A stretch of 64,000 bases of DNA from Flavobacterium sp. N1994 (GTDB lineage: Bacteria > Bacteroidota > Bacteroidia > Flavobacteriales > Flavobacteriaceae). The notes under the pieces are model-generated. The model worked only from the letters and a program-made list of their open reading frames with translations, did no database searches and was not told the DNA's origin. Shown piece by piece: positions 47,083-57,300 of this stretch. Location: positions 1 to 64,000 of the forward strand of contig NZ_CP109999.1 of assembly GCF_025947145.1 (NCBI RefSeq), given 5' to 3'. Both the position numbers and the translations under genes were made by a program. How positions within the stretch are numbered: the stretch's first letter is position 1; each line of letters opens with the position of its first letter.

Positions 47083-48613
47083 AAAAACACTTCGGTTAAT
47101 TTTGGGAGACCAACTCAATAGCAATCACTCTTGGTTCAAATCCATTGATGATTCGGTTACCTATGTGCTGATGGAAGTCCGAACCGAAACCGATTATGCT
47201 CAACATCATATTCAAAAAGTAGTGGGTTTTTTCAGTGCGATGCGAACGTTTGCAGTCGATTTGCAATCCGAAAAGCATAAGGTTATATACATACATTTGA
47301 ATGATAGCGCCAATTTGCAGTCTTTTGAAATGAATTTGAATACTTTAATAAATCAAAATAATTTCACGCATTTCGAATACCAATTGCCCGATGAATACCG
47401 ATTGGATGTGTTGTTGAAAAACTATTGTAACCAACTTTCAATCGAACATTCGGTTGTGGATACCGAACATTTTTTTAGCACAAGAGAGGAATTAAGCACT
47501 TTTTTCGAAGGGAAAAAGATGTTGTTGATGGAAAGTTTTTATCGCGCTATGCGAAAGAAACACAACGTTTTAATGGATGGCGATAACCCCAAAACAGGCC
47601 AATGGAACTATGATAGTGATAACCGCAAAAAGCTTCCAAAAGAGCATAAACCAACTCCGCCGTTAGTATTTGACAATGATGTTTCGCAAATTGTATCGGA
47701 GTTAAAAGTTACAGATGTTTCGACCATCGGAAGTATTGAGGAGAAGCATTTTGTTTGGCCTATTAATAGAACTCAATCGTTAGCGTTACTCGATTTTTTT
47801 GTTGTAGAATGTTTGCCATTGTTTGGTTCCTATCAAGATGCGATGACGCCGAATGAATGGTCGTTGTATCACTCACGTCTTTCTTTTTCAATGAACCTGA
47901 AAATGATTTCTCCCAAAGAAGTTATTGATAGAGCCATTCAGGAATGGGAAGACCGTCAGCAGGAAATAGAGTATAACCAACTAGAAGGTTTTGTTAGGCA
48001 AATTATTGGCTGGCGCGAATACATGCGAGGTATCTATTGGATGAAAATGCCAGATTACGCGTCTCTGAATTTCTTCGAGAACACTGAAAAATTACCCGAC
48101 TGGTTTTGGACAGGCAACACTAAAATGAATTGCCTCAAAGATGCGATTTCGCAATCCTTAAAGTATGCTTATGCCCATCACATCCAACGGTTGATGATTA
48201 CTGGCAACTTTGCTTTGTTGGCCGGAGTGCATCCAGATGAAGTCGATGCTTGGTATCTCGGAATTTATATCGATGCGATTGAATGGGTTGAAATCACCAA
48301 CACCCGTGGTATGAGTCAGTTTGCCGATGGGGGAATCGTGGGAACAAAACCTTATGTGAGTTCAGCAACCTACATTGATAAAATGAGTCATTATTGTGGT
48401 TCGTGTTATTATGACAAGAAGAAAAAAACGGGTGAAAGAGCTTGTCCTTTCAATAGTTTGTATTGGAATTTTTATGATAAAAACGAAGCAAAACTCGCCA
48501 AAAATCCTCGCATCGGAATGATGTATAATGTTTGGAGAAAAATGAATTCCGAAGACAAAATCAGTTTGTTAGAGCAAGCCGATTATTATTTGAAAAATAT
48601 AAATAACCTATGA
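47072..48613 (+). CDS. Cryptochrome/photolyase-related protein with Fe-S cluster (PhrB/FeS-BCP type, likely (6-4) photolyase)
   Basis: 513 residues. N-terminus [16 protein letters not shown] is the mark of the photolyase-related family (Agrobacterium PhrB). The cysteines expected to hold a 4Fe-4S cluster are visible: [15 protein letters not shown], then [23 protein letters not shown] near residues 440-462, with NSLYWNFY after. FAD-domain text includes [14 protein letters not shown] and [19 protein letters not shown]. Members repair (6-4) photoproducts with FAD, a lumazine-type antenna and the Fe-S cluster; activity here is inferred. Overlaps DUF2256 upstream and the DASH gene downstream (ATGA). 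Confidence 0.92.
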   Translation: MKNKKTLRLILGDQLNSNHSWFKSIDDSVTYVLMEVRTETDYAQHHIQKVVGFFSAMRTFAVDLQSEKHKVIYIHLNDSANLQSFEMNLNTLINQNNFTHFEYQLPDEYRLDVLLKNYCNQLSIEHSVVDTEHFFSTREELSTFFEGKKMLLMESFYRAMRKKHNVLMDGDNPKTGQWNYDSDNRKKLPKEHKPTPPLVFDNDVSQIVSELKVTDVSTIGSIEEKHFVWPINRTQSLALLDFFVVECLPLFGSYQDAMTPNEWSLYHSRLSFSMNLKMISPKEVIDRAIQEWEDRQQEIEYNQLEGFVRQIIGWREYMRGIYWMKMPDYASLNFFENTEKLPDWFWTGNTKMNCLKDAISQSLKYAYAHHIQRLMITGNFALLAGVHPDEVDAWYLGIYIDAIEWVEITNTRGMSQFADGGIVGTKPYVSSATYIDKMSHYCGSCYYDKKKKTGERACPFNSLYWNFYDKNEAKLAKNPRIGMMYNVWRKMNSEDKISLLEQADYYLKNINNL

Positions 48614-49911
48614 AAAGAGTTGTAGTTTGGTTTAAAACCGATTTGCGTTTGCACGATAATGAAACTTTGGTAAAAGCCATTGCCAAGAGTGACGAAATTA
48701 TTCCGGTGTATTGTTTTGATGAAGCTCAGTTCAAAGAAACGGAGTTTGGTTTTCAAAAGACAGGAAGTTTTAGAGCACAATTTTTACTAGAATCTGTTGC
48801 CGATTTGGATAAGAATCTAAGAGCATTAGGTTCTGGATTGATTGTTGTAAAAGGAAAGCCCGAAATCGAAATCCCGAAAATGGTTCAGGAATACAAAGCT
48901 TATAAAGTCTTTGCCAAACGAGAAGTTACTTATGAAGAAAACGAAACTGAAAACTTAGTAAAATCAGAACTGTTTAAGCTTCGATGCGAATTTGAAACCT
49001 ATAGCACCAGCACTTTATACCACGCCGAAGATTTACCTTTTTCTATCAAAGATATTCCGGATGTGTTTACTAATTTCAGGAAGAAAACTGAAAAAGATGC
49101 CAAAATCAGAAGCGTTTTTGAAATGCCTTTGTCCATTAAATCTCCTGAAATTCCAGAAATTGTTTTACCTACTTTAGAAGAATTAGGATTAGAAAAAAGC
49201 ACCATCGATTCCAGAGCCGTACTTCAGTTTAAAGGTGGAGAAACAGAGGCTTTACATCGAATGAATCATTATTTTTTTGACACAAAATCAATATCAAAAT
49301 ACAAAGATACTCGCAACGGAATGATTGGTGCGGAGTATTCTTCGAAATTCTCAGCATGGTTAGCATTAGGTTGTTTGTCGCCAAGAGAAATTTATTATGA
49401 ACTCAAAAAATACGAAGCGCAATACGGAGCCAATGAATCGACTTATTGGTTGGTTTTCGAATTGTTATGGCGCGATTATTTTAGGTTTATGATGAAGAAA
49501 TACCACACTAAATTTTTTCAACAGAACGGAATCCAAAACAAAGCCATTGAGACCAACAAGCACAATAGTAGGCAACTCCAAAATTGGATAGATGGGAAAA
49601 CAGGAGTCGATTTTGTGGATGCCAATATGCTAGAACTTAAATTAACCGGATTCATGAGTAACAGAGGCAGACAAAATGTGGCCAGTTATTTGTGCAACGA
49701 TTTAAAACTCGATTGGCGATATGGCGCGGCCTATTTTGAACAGCAATTAATCGATTATGATGTTTGCAGCAATTGGGGGAATTGGGCGTATTTGGCTGGA
49801 GTAGGGAATGACCCTAGAGGAAATCGTTATTTTAATATTGAAAAGCAAGCGCAGGATTATGATAAAAATGCGGAGTACAGAAAGCTTTGGCTGACAGATT
49901 TTTTAAAATAA
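48610..49911 (+). CDS. DASH-family cryptochrome
   Basis: 433 residues. N-terminal VVVWFKTDLRLHDNETL and antenna domain to about 130. C-terminal FAD domain with FELLWRDYFRFM, IDGKTGVDFVDANMLEL, FMSNRGRQNVASYL, and YDVCSNWGNWAYLAGVGNDP, all DASH hallmarks. Known members repair CPD lesions in single-stranded DNA and may signal light. Last gene of the eight-gene operon. Confidence 0.93.
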   Translation: MKRVVVWFKTDLRLHDNETLVKAIAKSDEIIPVYCFDEAQFKETEFGFQKTGSFRAQFLLESVADLDKNLRALGSGLIVVKGKPEIEIPKMVQEYKAYKVFAKREVTYEENETENLVKSELFKLRCEFETYSTSTLYHAEDLPFSIKDIPDVFTNFRKKTEKDAKIRSVFEMPLSIKSPEIPEIVLPTLEELGLEKSTIDSRAVLQFKGGETEALHRMNHYFFDTKSISKYKDTRNGMIGAEYSSKFSAWLALGCLSPREIYYELKKYEAQYGANESTYWLVFELLWRDYFRFMMKKYHTKFFQQNGIQNKAIETNKHNSRQLQNWIDGKTGVDFVDANMLELKLTGFMSNRGRQNVASYLCNDLKLDWRYGAAYFEQQLIDYDVCSNWGNWAYLAGVGNDPRGNRYFNIEKQAQDYDKNAEYRKLWLTDFLK

Positions 49912-50008
49912 CCTAACACTAAATGCAATTCTCTTTTTTATTTGTAATAGAATAACAAATGCTTACTTCAAACTAGTTTTTAAATAGAATAAATCCTAAA
50001 ACTCTTTT

Positions 50009-50016
50009 TATATTTG
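50009..50016 (+). promoter_or_regulatory. -7 promoter element for proline dehydrogenase
   Basis: TATATTTG, exact TAnnTTTG match, 18 nt before the ATG at 50035. No clear TTG upstream. Confidence 0.45.
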
Positions 50017-50034
50017 TTGCATTATAACAACAAA

Positions 50035-51204
50035 ATGGAAAAGATTTTCAACAATACCCAAATTGCCTTTGCGCTAAAAACCGACACCGAATTAGATAGA
50101 GCCTACTTTTTATTCAAAATGATTGATAATGAACCGTTAGTTCGAATAGGAACTGCGGTTACAAACTTTGCACTCAAAGCTCATTTACCTGTTGAAGGCT
50201 TAATCAGAGCCACTGTTTTCGATCATTTTTGTGGCGGAACAACAGAAGAGGATTGTCTGTCTGTTGTAGACAAAATGTTTACCAAAGGTGTTTCATCAGT
50301 ATTAGATTATTCAGTAGAAGGAAAAGAAGAAGAAGCACAGTTTGATGCCGCTTTAGCAATGACTTTAAAGACTGTTGAATTTGCCAAAGAAAGAAAAGCA
50401 ATTCCGTTTGCCGTTTTTAAACCTACTGGATTAGGTCGATTTTATCTTTATGAAAAAATTGGAGAAAAACAACCCTTAACTATAGAAGAACAAAAAGAAT
50501 GGAACCGAGTGGTTTCAAGATTTGACTTGATTTGTAAAACCGCTTACGAGAAAGATGTTGCACTTTTAATTGATGGAGAAGAAAGTTGGATGCAGGATGC
50601 CGCTGACGATATTGTCACCGAAATGATGCGCAAATACAACAAGGAAAAAGCTATTGTTTTTAATACGTTGCAACTATACCGTTGGGACCGTTTAGATTAT
50701 CTGAAAAAATTACACGAGCAAGCCAAATCTGAAGGTTTTTTCATCGGTATGAAGTTAGTTCGTGGTGCCTATATGGAAAAAGAGAACAATCGGGCTGAAG
50801 AGAAAGGATATCCGACACCAATCTGCGAAAGCAAAGAAGCTACTGATGCTAATTACGATACCACTATGGCATACATGATGGATAATTTGGATATGATGTC
50901 GATTTTTGCCGGAACTCACAATGAATTAAGTTCTTACAAGGTAATCGAACTGATGACAGAAAAAGGTATCGCTAAAAATGATAACCGAATTTGGTTTGGG
51001 CAATTATATGGCATGAGTGATAACATTAGTTATAATTTAGCAGAACATGGTTACAATGTTGCCAAATATTTACCTTTTGGACCCGTTAGAGATGTGATGC
51101 CCTACTTAATCAGAAGGGCTGAAGAAAATACATCTGTAGCCGGACAAACTAGTAGAGAGTTGAATTTATTGAAGACAGAAAGAGAGAGAAGAAAAAATTG
51201 TTAA
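50035..51204 (+). CDS. Proline dehydrogenase
   Basis: 389 residues from ATG 50035 (MEKIFNNTQIAFALK); a start at 50014 would fall inside the -7 box. TIM-barrel FAD enzyme: AVFKPTGLGRF, ALLIDGEESWMQDAADD, NTLQLYRWDRLDYL, GMKLVRGAYMEKENNRA, AGTHNELSS and a C-terminal YLPFGPVRDVMPYLIRRAEEN, where the arginine pair binds substrate. Reaction: proline to pyrroline-5-carboxylate. Monofunctional (no PutA P5C domain). Confidence 0.94.
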   Translation: MEKIFNNTQIAFALKTDTELDRAYFLFKMIDNEPLVRIGTAVTNFALKAHLPVEGLIRATVFDHFCGGTTEEDCLSVVDKMFTKGVSSVLDYSVEGKEEEAQFDAALAMTLKTVEFAKERKAIPFAVFKPTGLGRFYLYEKIGEKQPLTIEEQKEWNRVVSRFDLICKTAYEKDVALLIDGEESWMQDAADDIVTEMMRKYNKEKAIVFNTLQLYRWDRLDYLKKLHEQAKSEGFFIGMKLVRGAYMEKENNRAEEKGYPTPICESKEATDANYDTTMAYMMDNLDMMSIFAGTHNELSSYKVIELMTEKGIAKNDNRIWFGQLYGMSDNISYNLAEHGYNVAKYLPFGPVRDVMPYLIRRAEENTSVAGQTSRELNLLKTERERRKNC

Positions 51205-51213
51205 ATGATGGTA

Positions 51214-51240
51214 AAAACCTCTTTTGTTGAGGTTTTATAT
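51214..51240 (+). terminator. Rho-independent terminator after proline dehydrogenase
   Basis: AAAACCTC and GAGGTTTT pair around TTTTGTT; the stem itself supplies the T-run. Confidence 0.75.
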
Positions 51241-51252
51241 ACAGCTTTGTTT

Positions 51253-51281
51253 TTGGAGTTATATTAAAATCGGTATCTTTG
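51253..51281 (+). promoter_or_regulatory. Promoter of the 2,865-aa surface protein
   Basis: TTG (51253-51255), 18-nt spacer, TATCTTTG (51274-51281). Textbook Bacteroidota promoter, leaving a leader of about 57 nt. Confidence 0.7.
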
Positions 51282-51344
51282 GGACTTGCTTTTTTTTCAA
51301 AACTCCAACAATTAAGTTAAATATCTACTATAAAAATATTTTAA

Positions 51345-54300
51345 ATGAAACATATTACTTTTTTATATAAAAAAATAATAACGCTTTTATTGTTACTAAT
51401 TTCGTTTCAAAGTTTCTCTCAAAACCTACTTGTGAATGGTAATTTTGAAACTGGGAGCGTGGTTGGTTTCTTTTCAAATGGAGCTGGTTACGTAAGGATT
51501 AATCCTCCATTTTCAGGGACAACTACTTCTGGTAATTGGGCTTTTACTACAGACCCTCAAACTATGAATACCGCTTCGTTTATAAGTTGTGTAGATCACA
51601 CTACTGGAACAGGCTATATGTTAGTCTTTGATGGAAATACAACTGGTGGTCAACAAAATTTTTGGGAAGCTGGTAATGGAGGTGGAGGTGTTTGTTCATT
51701 GACAATTGGTGCCACATATACCTTTAGTTATTGGATCAGATCAGTTTATGGTCCAGTGGCTGGTAGTCCAACTCCTGCAGATATTGGAGTTAATATTTTA
51801 AATGCTAGTTCAGTAACTTTAGTCTCAGGAAATCCAACGGCTCCACCAACAGCAAATGGGTGGCAACAAGTGGTATATACTTTTGTCCCTACAAGTGCCT
51901 GTGTCAATATAAAATTATTCAACAATAATACTAATGCGGTTGGAAATGATTTTGCCATTGATGATATGTCAGTAACAGCAGCACCACAACCATTAGCTAT
52001 TACCTACTCATCAACAAATTCAACATGTCCAAATGCTAATAATGGATCAATTGTTATTAATGGAGTTCATGGAATAACACCTTATGTTTCCTATTCTATC
52101 TCAGGAACTGCTTCACAAACCAATACCACCGGTATTTTTACAGGGCTTGGACCTGGTACTTATTCAATTTCTGTAACCGATAGTAATATCCCTCCTGTTA
52201 CCGCTTCTTTATCCAATATTATTATTACTGAACCCGCCAATTTAAATGTTAGCGCTTCGCCAACAACCATGTGTTCTGGTAGTTCAACAAGTTTGTCTGC
52301 AAGCGGAAGTACAGGTACTTATAATTGGACATCGTTACCAGTTGATGCCAGTTTATCTGCCACTGGAAGTTCTCAAAATGTTAGTCCAACACAAACAACA
52401 ACTTACACCGTAACTTCAGCATCAAATTCAACAGCAGAACTGATTTTTAACGGAGACTTTACTCAAGGGAATACTGGATTTACAACGGATTATCAGTATT
52501 TAACGGTAACTGTTCCGTCCGGTACTCAAAAGACATATGGAATTGTTACTAATTCAAACGCATGGTTTGCAGGATTTTCTTCATGTACTGCTCATGGAGG
52601 AGCGGGAAATATGATGGCAATAGATGGTTCAAATTTGAATGCAGGAAATGATAGAGTTTGGTGTCAGACTGTTCCTGTTGTTCCTGGACAAAATTATAAT
52701 TTTAGTTATTGGATTCAAACAGTTGCTACTCCAAATTCAGCAAATATTGATGTCCTAATTAATGGTATTTCAATTGGTTCAGCCATTGCTCCTGCTGCAA
52801 CTTGTGGTTGGGTTCAAAGAACTTATGTATGGAATTCTGGAGCAAGTACAACTGCACAAATTTGTCTTTATGATAGAGTGATAACTGCTTCTGGGAATGA
52901 TTTTGCTTTAGATGATATCTCTTTTACTGGAGCTATAACTTGTAATCTATCAAATTCTGTTACAGTAACAGTAAATCAACCAGCATCTCCTTCAATTTCA
53001 TGTGGAACTTCAACCTCTAATTCAGTTGTTTTTAATTGGGGAGCAGTATCAGGTGCCACGGGATATACTATTTCTTATACTATCAATGGTGGTAGTTCTG
53101 TTAGTGGTGGAAGTACAACTAATACATCTTACCCAGTTACTGGTTTAAATCCTAATGATTCAGTTGCCATATCGGTAACGCCAACAGGTGTAGGAGGATG
53201 TTTTGCTGTTGGTAATGCTACTTGTATAGCTTCTTTACCTTGTCCAGTTCCAACAGTAACGGTAACACAACCTACATGTTTAGTTTCTACAGGAAGTATT
53301 GTTTTTACAGGTCCTATTAACCCAGCACCTTTACCAGCTCCAACAGATTTATTTATTTCTGAAGTTTCTGATGAAGACGTAGGATCTTTAACTTATGTAG
53401 AAATCTTTAACGGGACAGGAACCACTAAGAACTTAGCTAATTATAGATTAAAAGTATACAATAATGGAAGCGGTACTGCATCATGTGATTTGTTGCTTTC
53501 GGGTTCTTTGGCTAGTAATGCTGTTGCAGTTGTTGCTATAGGAAGTGCTACAAATCAGGGTGGCGTTCTTCCCAATTTAGTTTTTGCTGGTTGTGGAGGT
53601 GTAAATACGGATGATAATATTAGATTAACTACTAGTGGAAATGTCGAAATTGATTTATGGGGAAGGACTGATGGTATTGCTTTTACTCCAGCAAATTCAG
53701 CTGGTTATTCGTTTAGAAGATTAGTTACAGTTCCACATCCTAGCTTAACTTGGAATCCTGCTGATTGGACAGCTTTAGATCCACAAGATTATACTAACAT
53801 TGGGACATTTATATATCAAACAGCTAATTATCAATATAGTGTTAATGGAGGAACAACTTATCAAGTGGGAACTTCATTTACAGGTTTGACTCCAGGTAAT
53901 TATAATGCACAAATCAAAGATTTAGTTTCGGGTTGTATTTCAAATCCAATTCCAATAACTTTAAATGCACTTCCTGCACTTCCTGCACCTACTGTTAGTC
54001 CAATTACTTATTGTCAAAACGCTACTGCGGCCGCTTTAACAGCTACTCCAAGTGCTGGGGGAACATTAAATTGGTATGGTACCAATGCTACTGGTGGTGT
54101 TGCTTCTGCAACTGCTCCAACCCCTTTAACAACAGGAGCTCTTGGATCAGTTGTTCATTATTTTGTAAGCCAAACCATAGGAGGATGTGAAAGTCCAAGA
54201 GCTGATATTGCTGTTACAATTGGTAATAATGCTCCAACTGCAACACCATTTTTGTTTTGTGATGCTGCTAATACAACAACTACACAGGTAGCTTTTGATT

Positions 54301-57300
54301 TTAATAATGTTGGACAAACTAGTTTTAGTTATAGTTATTCCATTAATGGAGGTCCTCCTGTTACAGGTACACAAACAGCACCTTCACATTTTAATGTTCC
54401 AGTTACAGGACCAGGACAAGGGGTTGCTTTTACTTTGACTTGGAATGGTGTATGTACCCCAAGCCAAACAAATACTTGTTATTCTACTTGTGCTATTACA
54501 CCAGTATTAAGTATCCACAATCCTGCAGCAGTTTGTTCACCCAATACTGTTGATATCACTTTACCAGCTGTTACAGCAGGAAGTACAGGAGGTGGTGGAA
54601 TTAGTTATTGGACTGATGCAACAGCTACAACAGCACTAACAAATCCATCGGCAATAACAACTAGTGGTACTTATTATATAAAAAGTGCTCTTGGTGGTTG
54701 TTATGATATTAAACCAGTTGTCGTTACGATTAACCCATCACCATCATTAACTATTACTAATCCAGCTGCAGTTTGTTCACCTAATACAGTTGATATTACT
54801 TTACCAGCCGTTACAGCAGGAAGTACAGGTGCAGGTACATTAACTTATTGGACCAATGTAACAGCTACAACTTCATTTGCCAATCCAACATCCGTTAGTG
54901 CAAGCGGGACTTATTATATTAAGAGTACCGTTGGAAGTTGTTTTGATATTAAACCGGTTACAGTTACAATAAGTACTACTCCAGTACTAACTATTACAAA
55001 TCCAGTAACAGTTTGTTCACCAAATACGATTGATATTACTTTACCAGCCGTTACAGCCGGAAGTACAGGAGGAGGAACATTAACTTATTGGACTAATGCT
55101 ACTGCAACAACTGCTTTAGCCAATCCAACTTCAGTTACAAGTGGCACTTATTATATTAAGAGTACATTGGGTTCTTGTTTTGATATTAAACCAGTTGTAG
55201 TTACTATTACAACTACACCTGTATTAAGTATTCATAATCCAGCAGCAGTTTGTTCACCCAACACGGTTGATATTACTTTACCAGCCGTTACAACAGGAAG
55301 TACGGGGGGAGGTACATTAACTTATTGGACCAATGTAACAGCTACAACTTCATTAGCCAATCCAACATCCGTTAGTTCAAGCGGGACTTATTATATTAAG
55401 AGTACCGTTGGAAGTTGTTTTGATATTAAACCAGTAACGGTTACAATAAGTACTACTCCAGTACTAACCATTACAAATCCATCAACGGTTTGTTCACCTA
55501 ATACGGTTGATATTACTTTACCTGCCGTTACAGCAGGAAGTACAGGAGGAGGAACATTAACTTATTGGACTAATGCTACTGCAACAACTGCTTTAGCCAA
55601 TCCAACTTCAGTTACAAGTGGCACTTATTATATTAAGAGTACATTGGGTTCTTGTTTTGATATTAAACCAGTTGTAGTTACTATTACAACTACACCTGTA
55701 TTAAGTATTAATAATCCAGCAGCAGTTTGCTTACCTAATACGGTTGATATTACTTTACCAGCCGTTACAGCCGGAAGTACGGGTGTAGGTACATTAACTT
55801 ATTGGACCAATGCTACAGCTACAACTTCATTAACTAATCCAACATCCGTTAGTGCAAGCGGGACTTATTATATTAAGAGTACCGTTGGAAGTTGTTTTGA
55901 TATTAAACCAGTTACAGTTACTATAAACACAACACCTGTATTAATCATTACTAATCCAGCAACAGTTTGTTCGCCTAATACGGTAGATATTACTTTACCT
56001 GCCGTTACTGTAGGAAGTACAGTAGGAGGAACATTAACTTATTGGGCTGATGCTACTGCTACAACTGCATTATTGAATCCAACAACAGTTTCAGTAAGCG
56101 GGACGTATTATATTAAGAGTACCGTTGGAAGTTGTTTTGATATTAAACCGGTTACAGTTACAATAAGTAATCCTAATTTACAAATTACAAATCCAGCTAC
56201 AGTATGTTTGCCAGGTACTGTAAATATTACTTTGCCAGCTGTTACTGTAGGTAGTACAGGTGGTGGTATATTGAGCTATTGGATTGATGCAGCAGCTACA
56301 ATACCACTACCAAATCCGACTGCTATCGCTATCAGTGGAATTTATTATATTAAGAGTACTGTTGGAAGTTGTTTTGATATCAAACCAGTTACTGTAAGTA
56401 TTAATGCTAATTTTACGGTAAATACACCTCTTCCATTACAGGATTGTGATCCTAATAATGATGGTTTTGTAACTTTTGATTTAACACAGGTTATCAATAG
56501 TATTACTGGTGGAAATCCAATTTATACCGTTAGTTTTCATGAAACAGTAGATGATGCCTTTGTTAATGGTACAACTATACCAACTCCTTCAAATTATGAT
56601 AATATTTATCCTTTTTTACAAACCATTTATATTAGAGTAAACTCTAGTAGTTCATCATGTTATCAAATTATTCCTTTCCAATTAATAGTCAACAAGACTC
56701 CAGTTGCGACCCAACCAACTCCTTATGCTTTATGTGATTACACAGGAGCAGTTGGATTTGAGACTTTTGATTTAACCACAAAAATTAATGAGATATTGGG
56801 CAGTATCAACCCAGCATTAACAAGCGTAAGTTTCTACACAAGTCAATCGGATGCAGATGCAGGAACCAATGCTATCACTAGTATTTCTAGTTATGTGAAT
56901 GCTAGTCCAAACACCCAAACGCTTTATGTTCGAGTGGAGACAATCGCTACGGGATGCTATGATGTAGTAACCTTGCAATTAGTAGTGAATCCGATACCGA
57001 ATTCACTTCAGCCGAACTACCCACAGTATTCTCTTTGTGATGTTGACCAAAGTAATATCGGCTTTGAGACCTTTGATTTAGGTAGTAAGATCAATGATAT
57101 TTTATTGGGACAAACGGGAATGACGGTTAGGTTTTATATCAGTTTAGGGGATGCTCAGAATGGGACTAATGAAATCACCAACTTATTATACCAAAACCAG
57201 ATACAGTATGTTCAAACCTTAGGGATAAGCATTACCAATAATGCCACAGGATGTTCTGTTATCTCTACGATGGATATTAGAGTAGAGCCTTTACCAAGTT

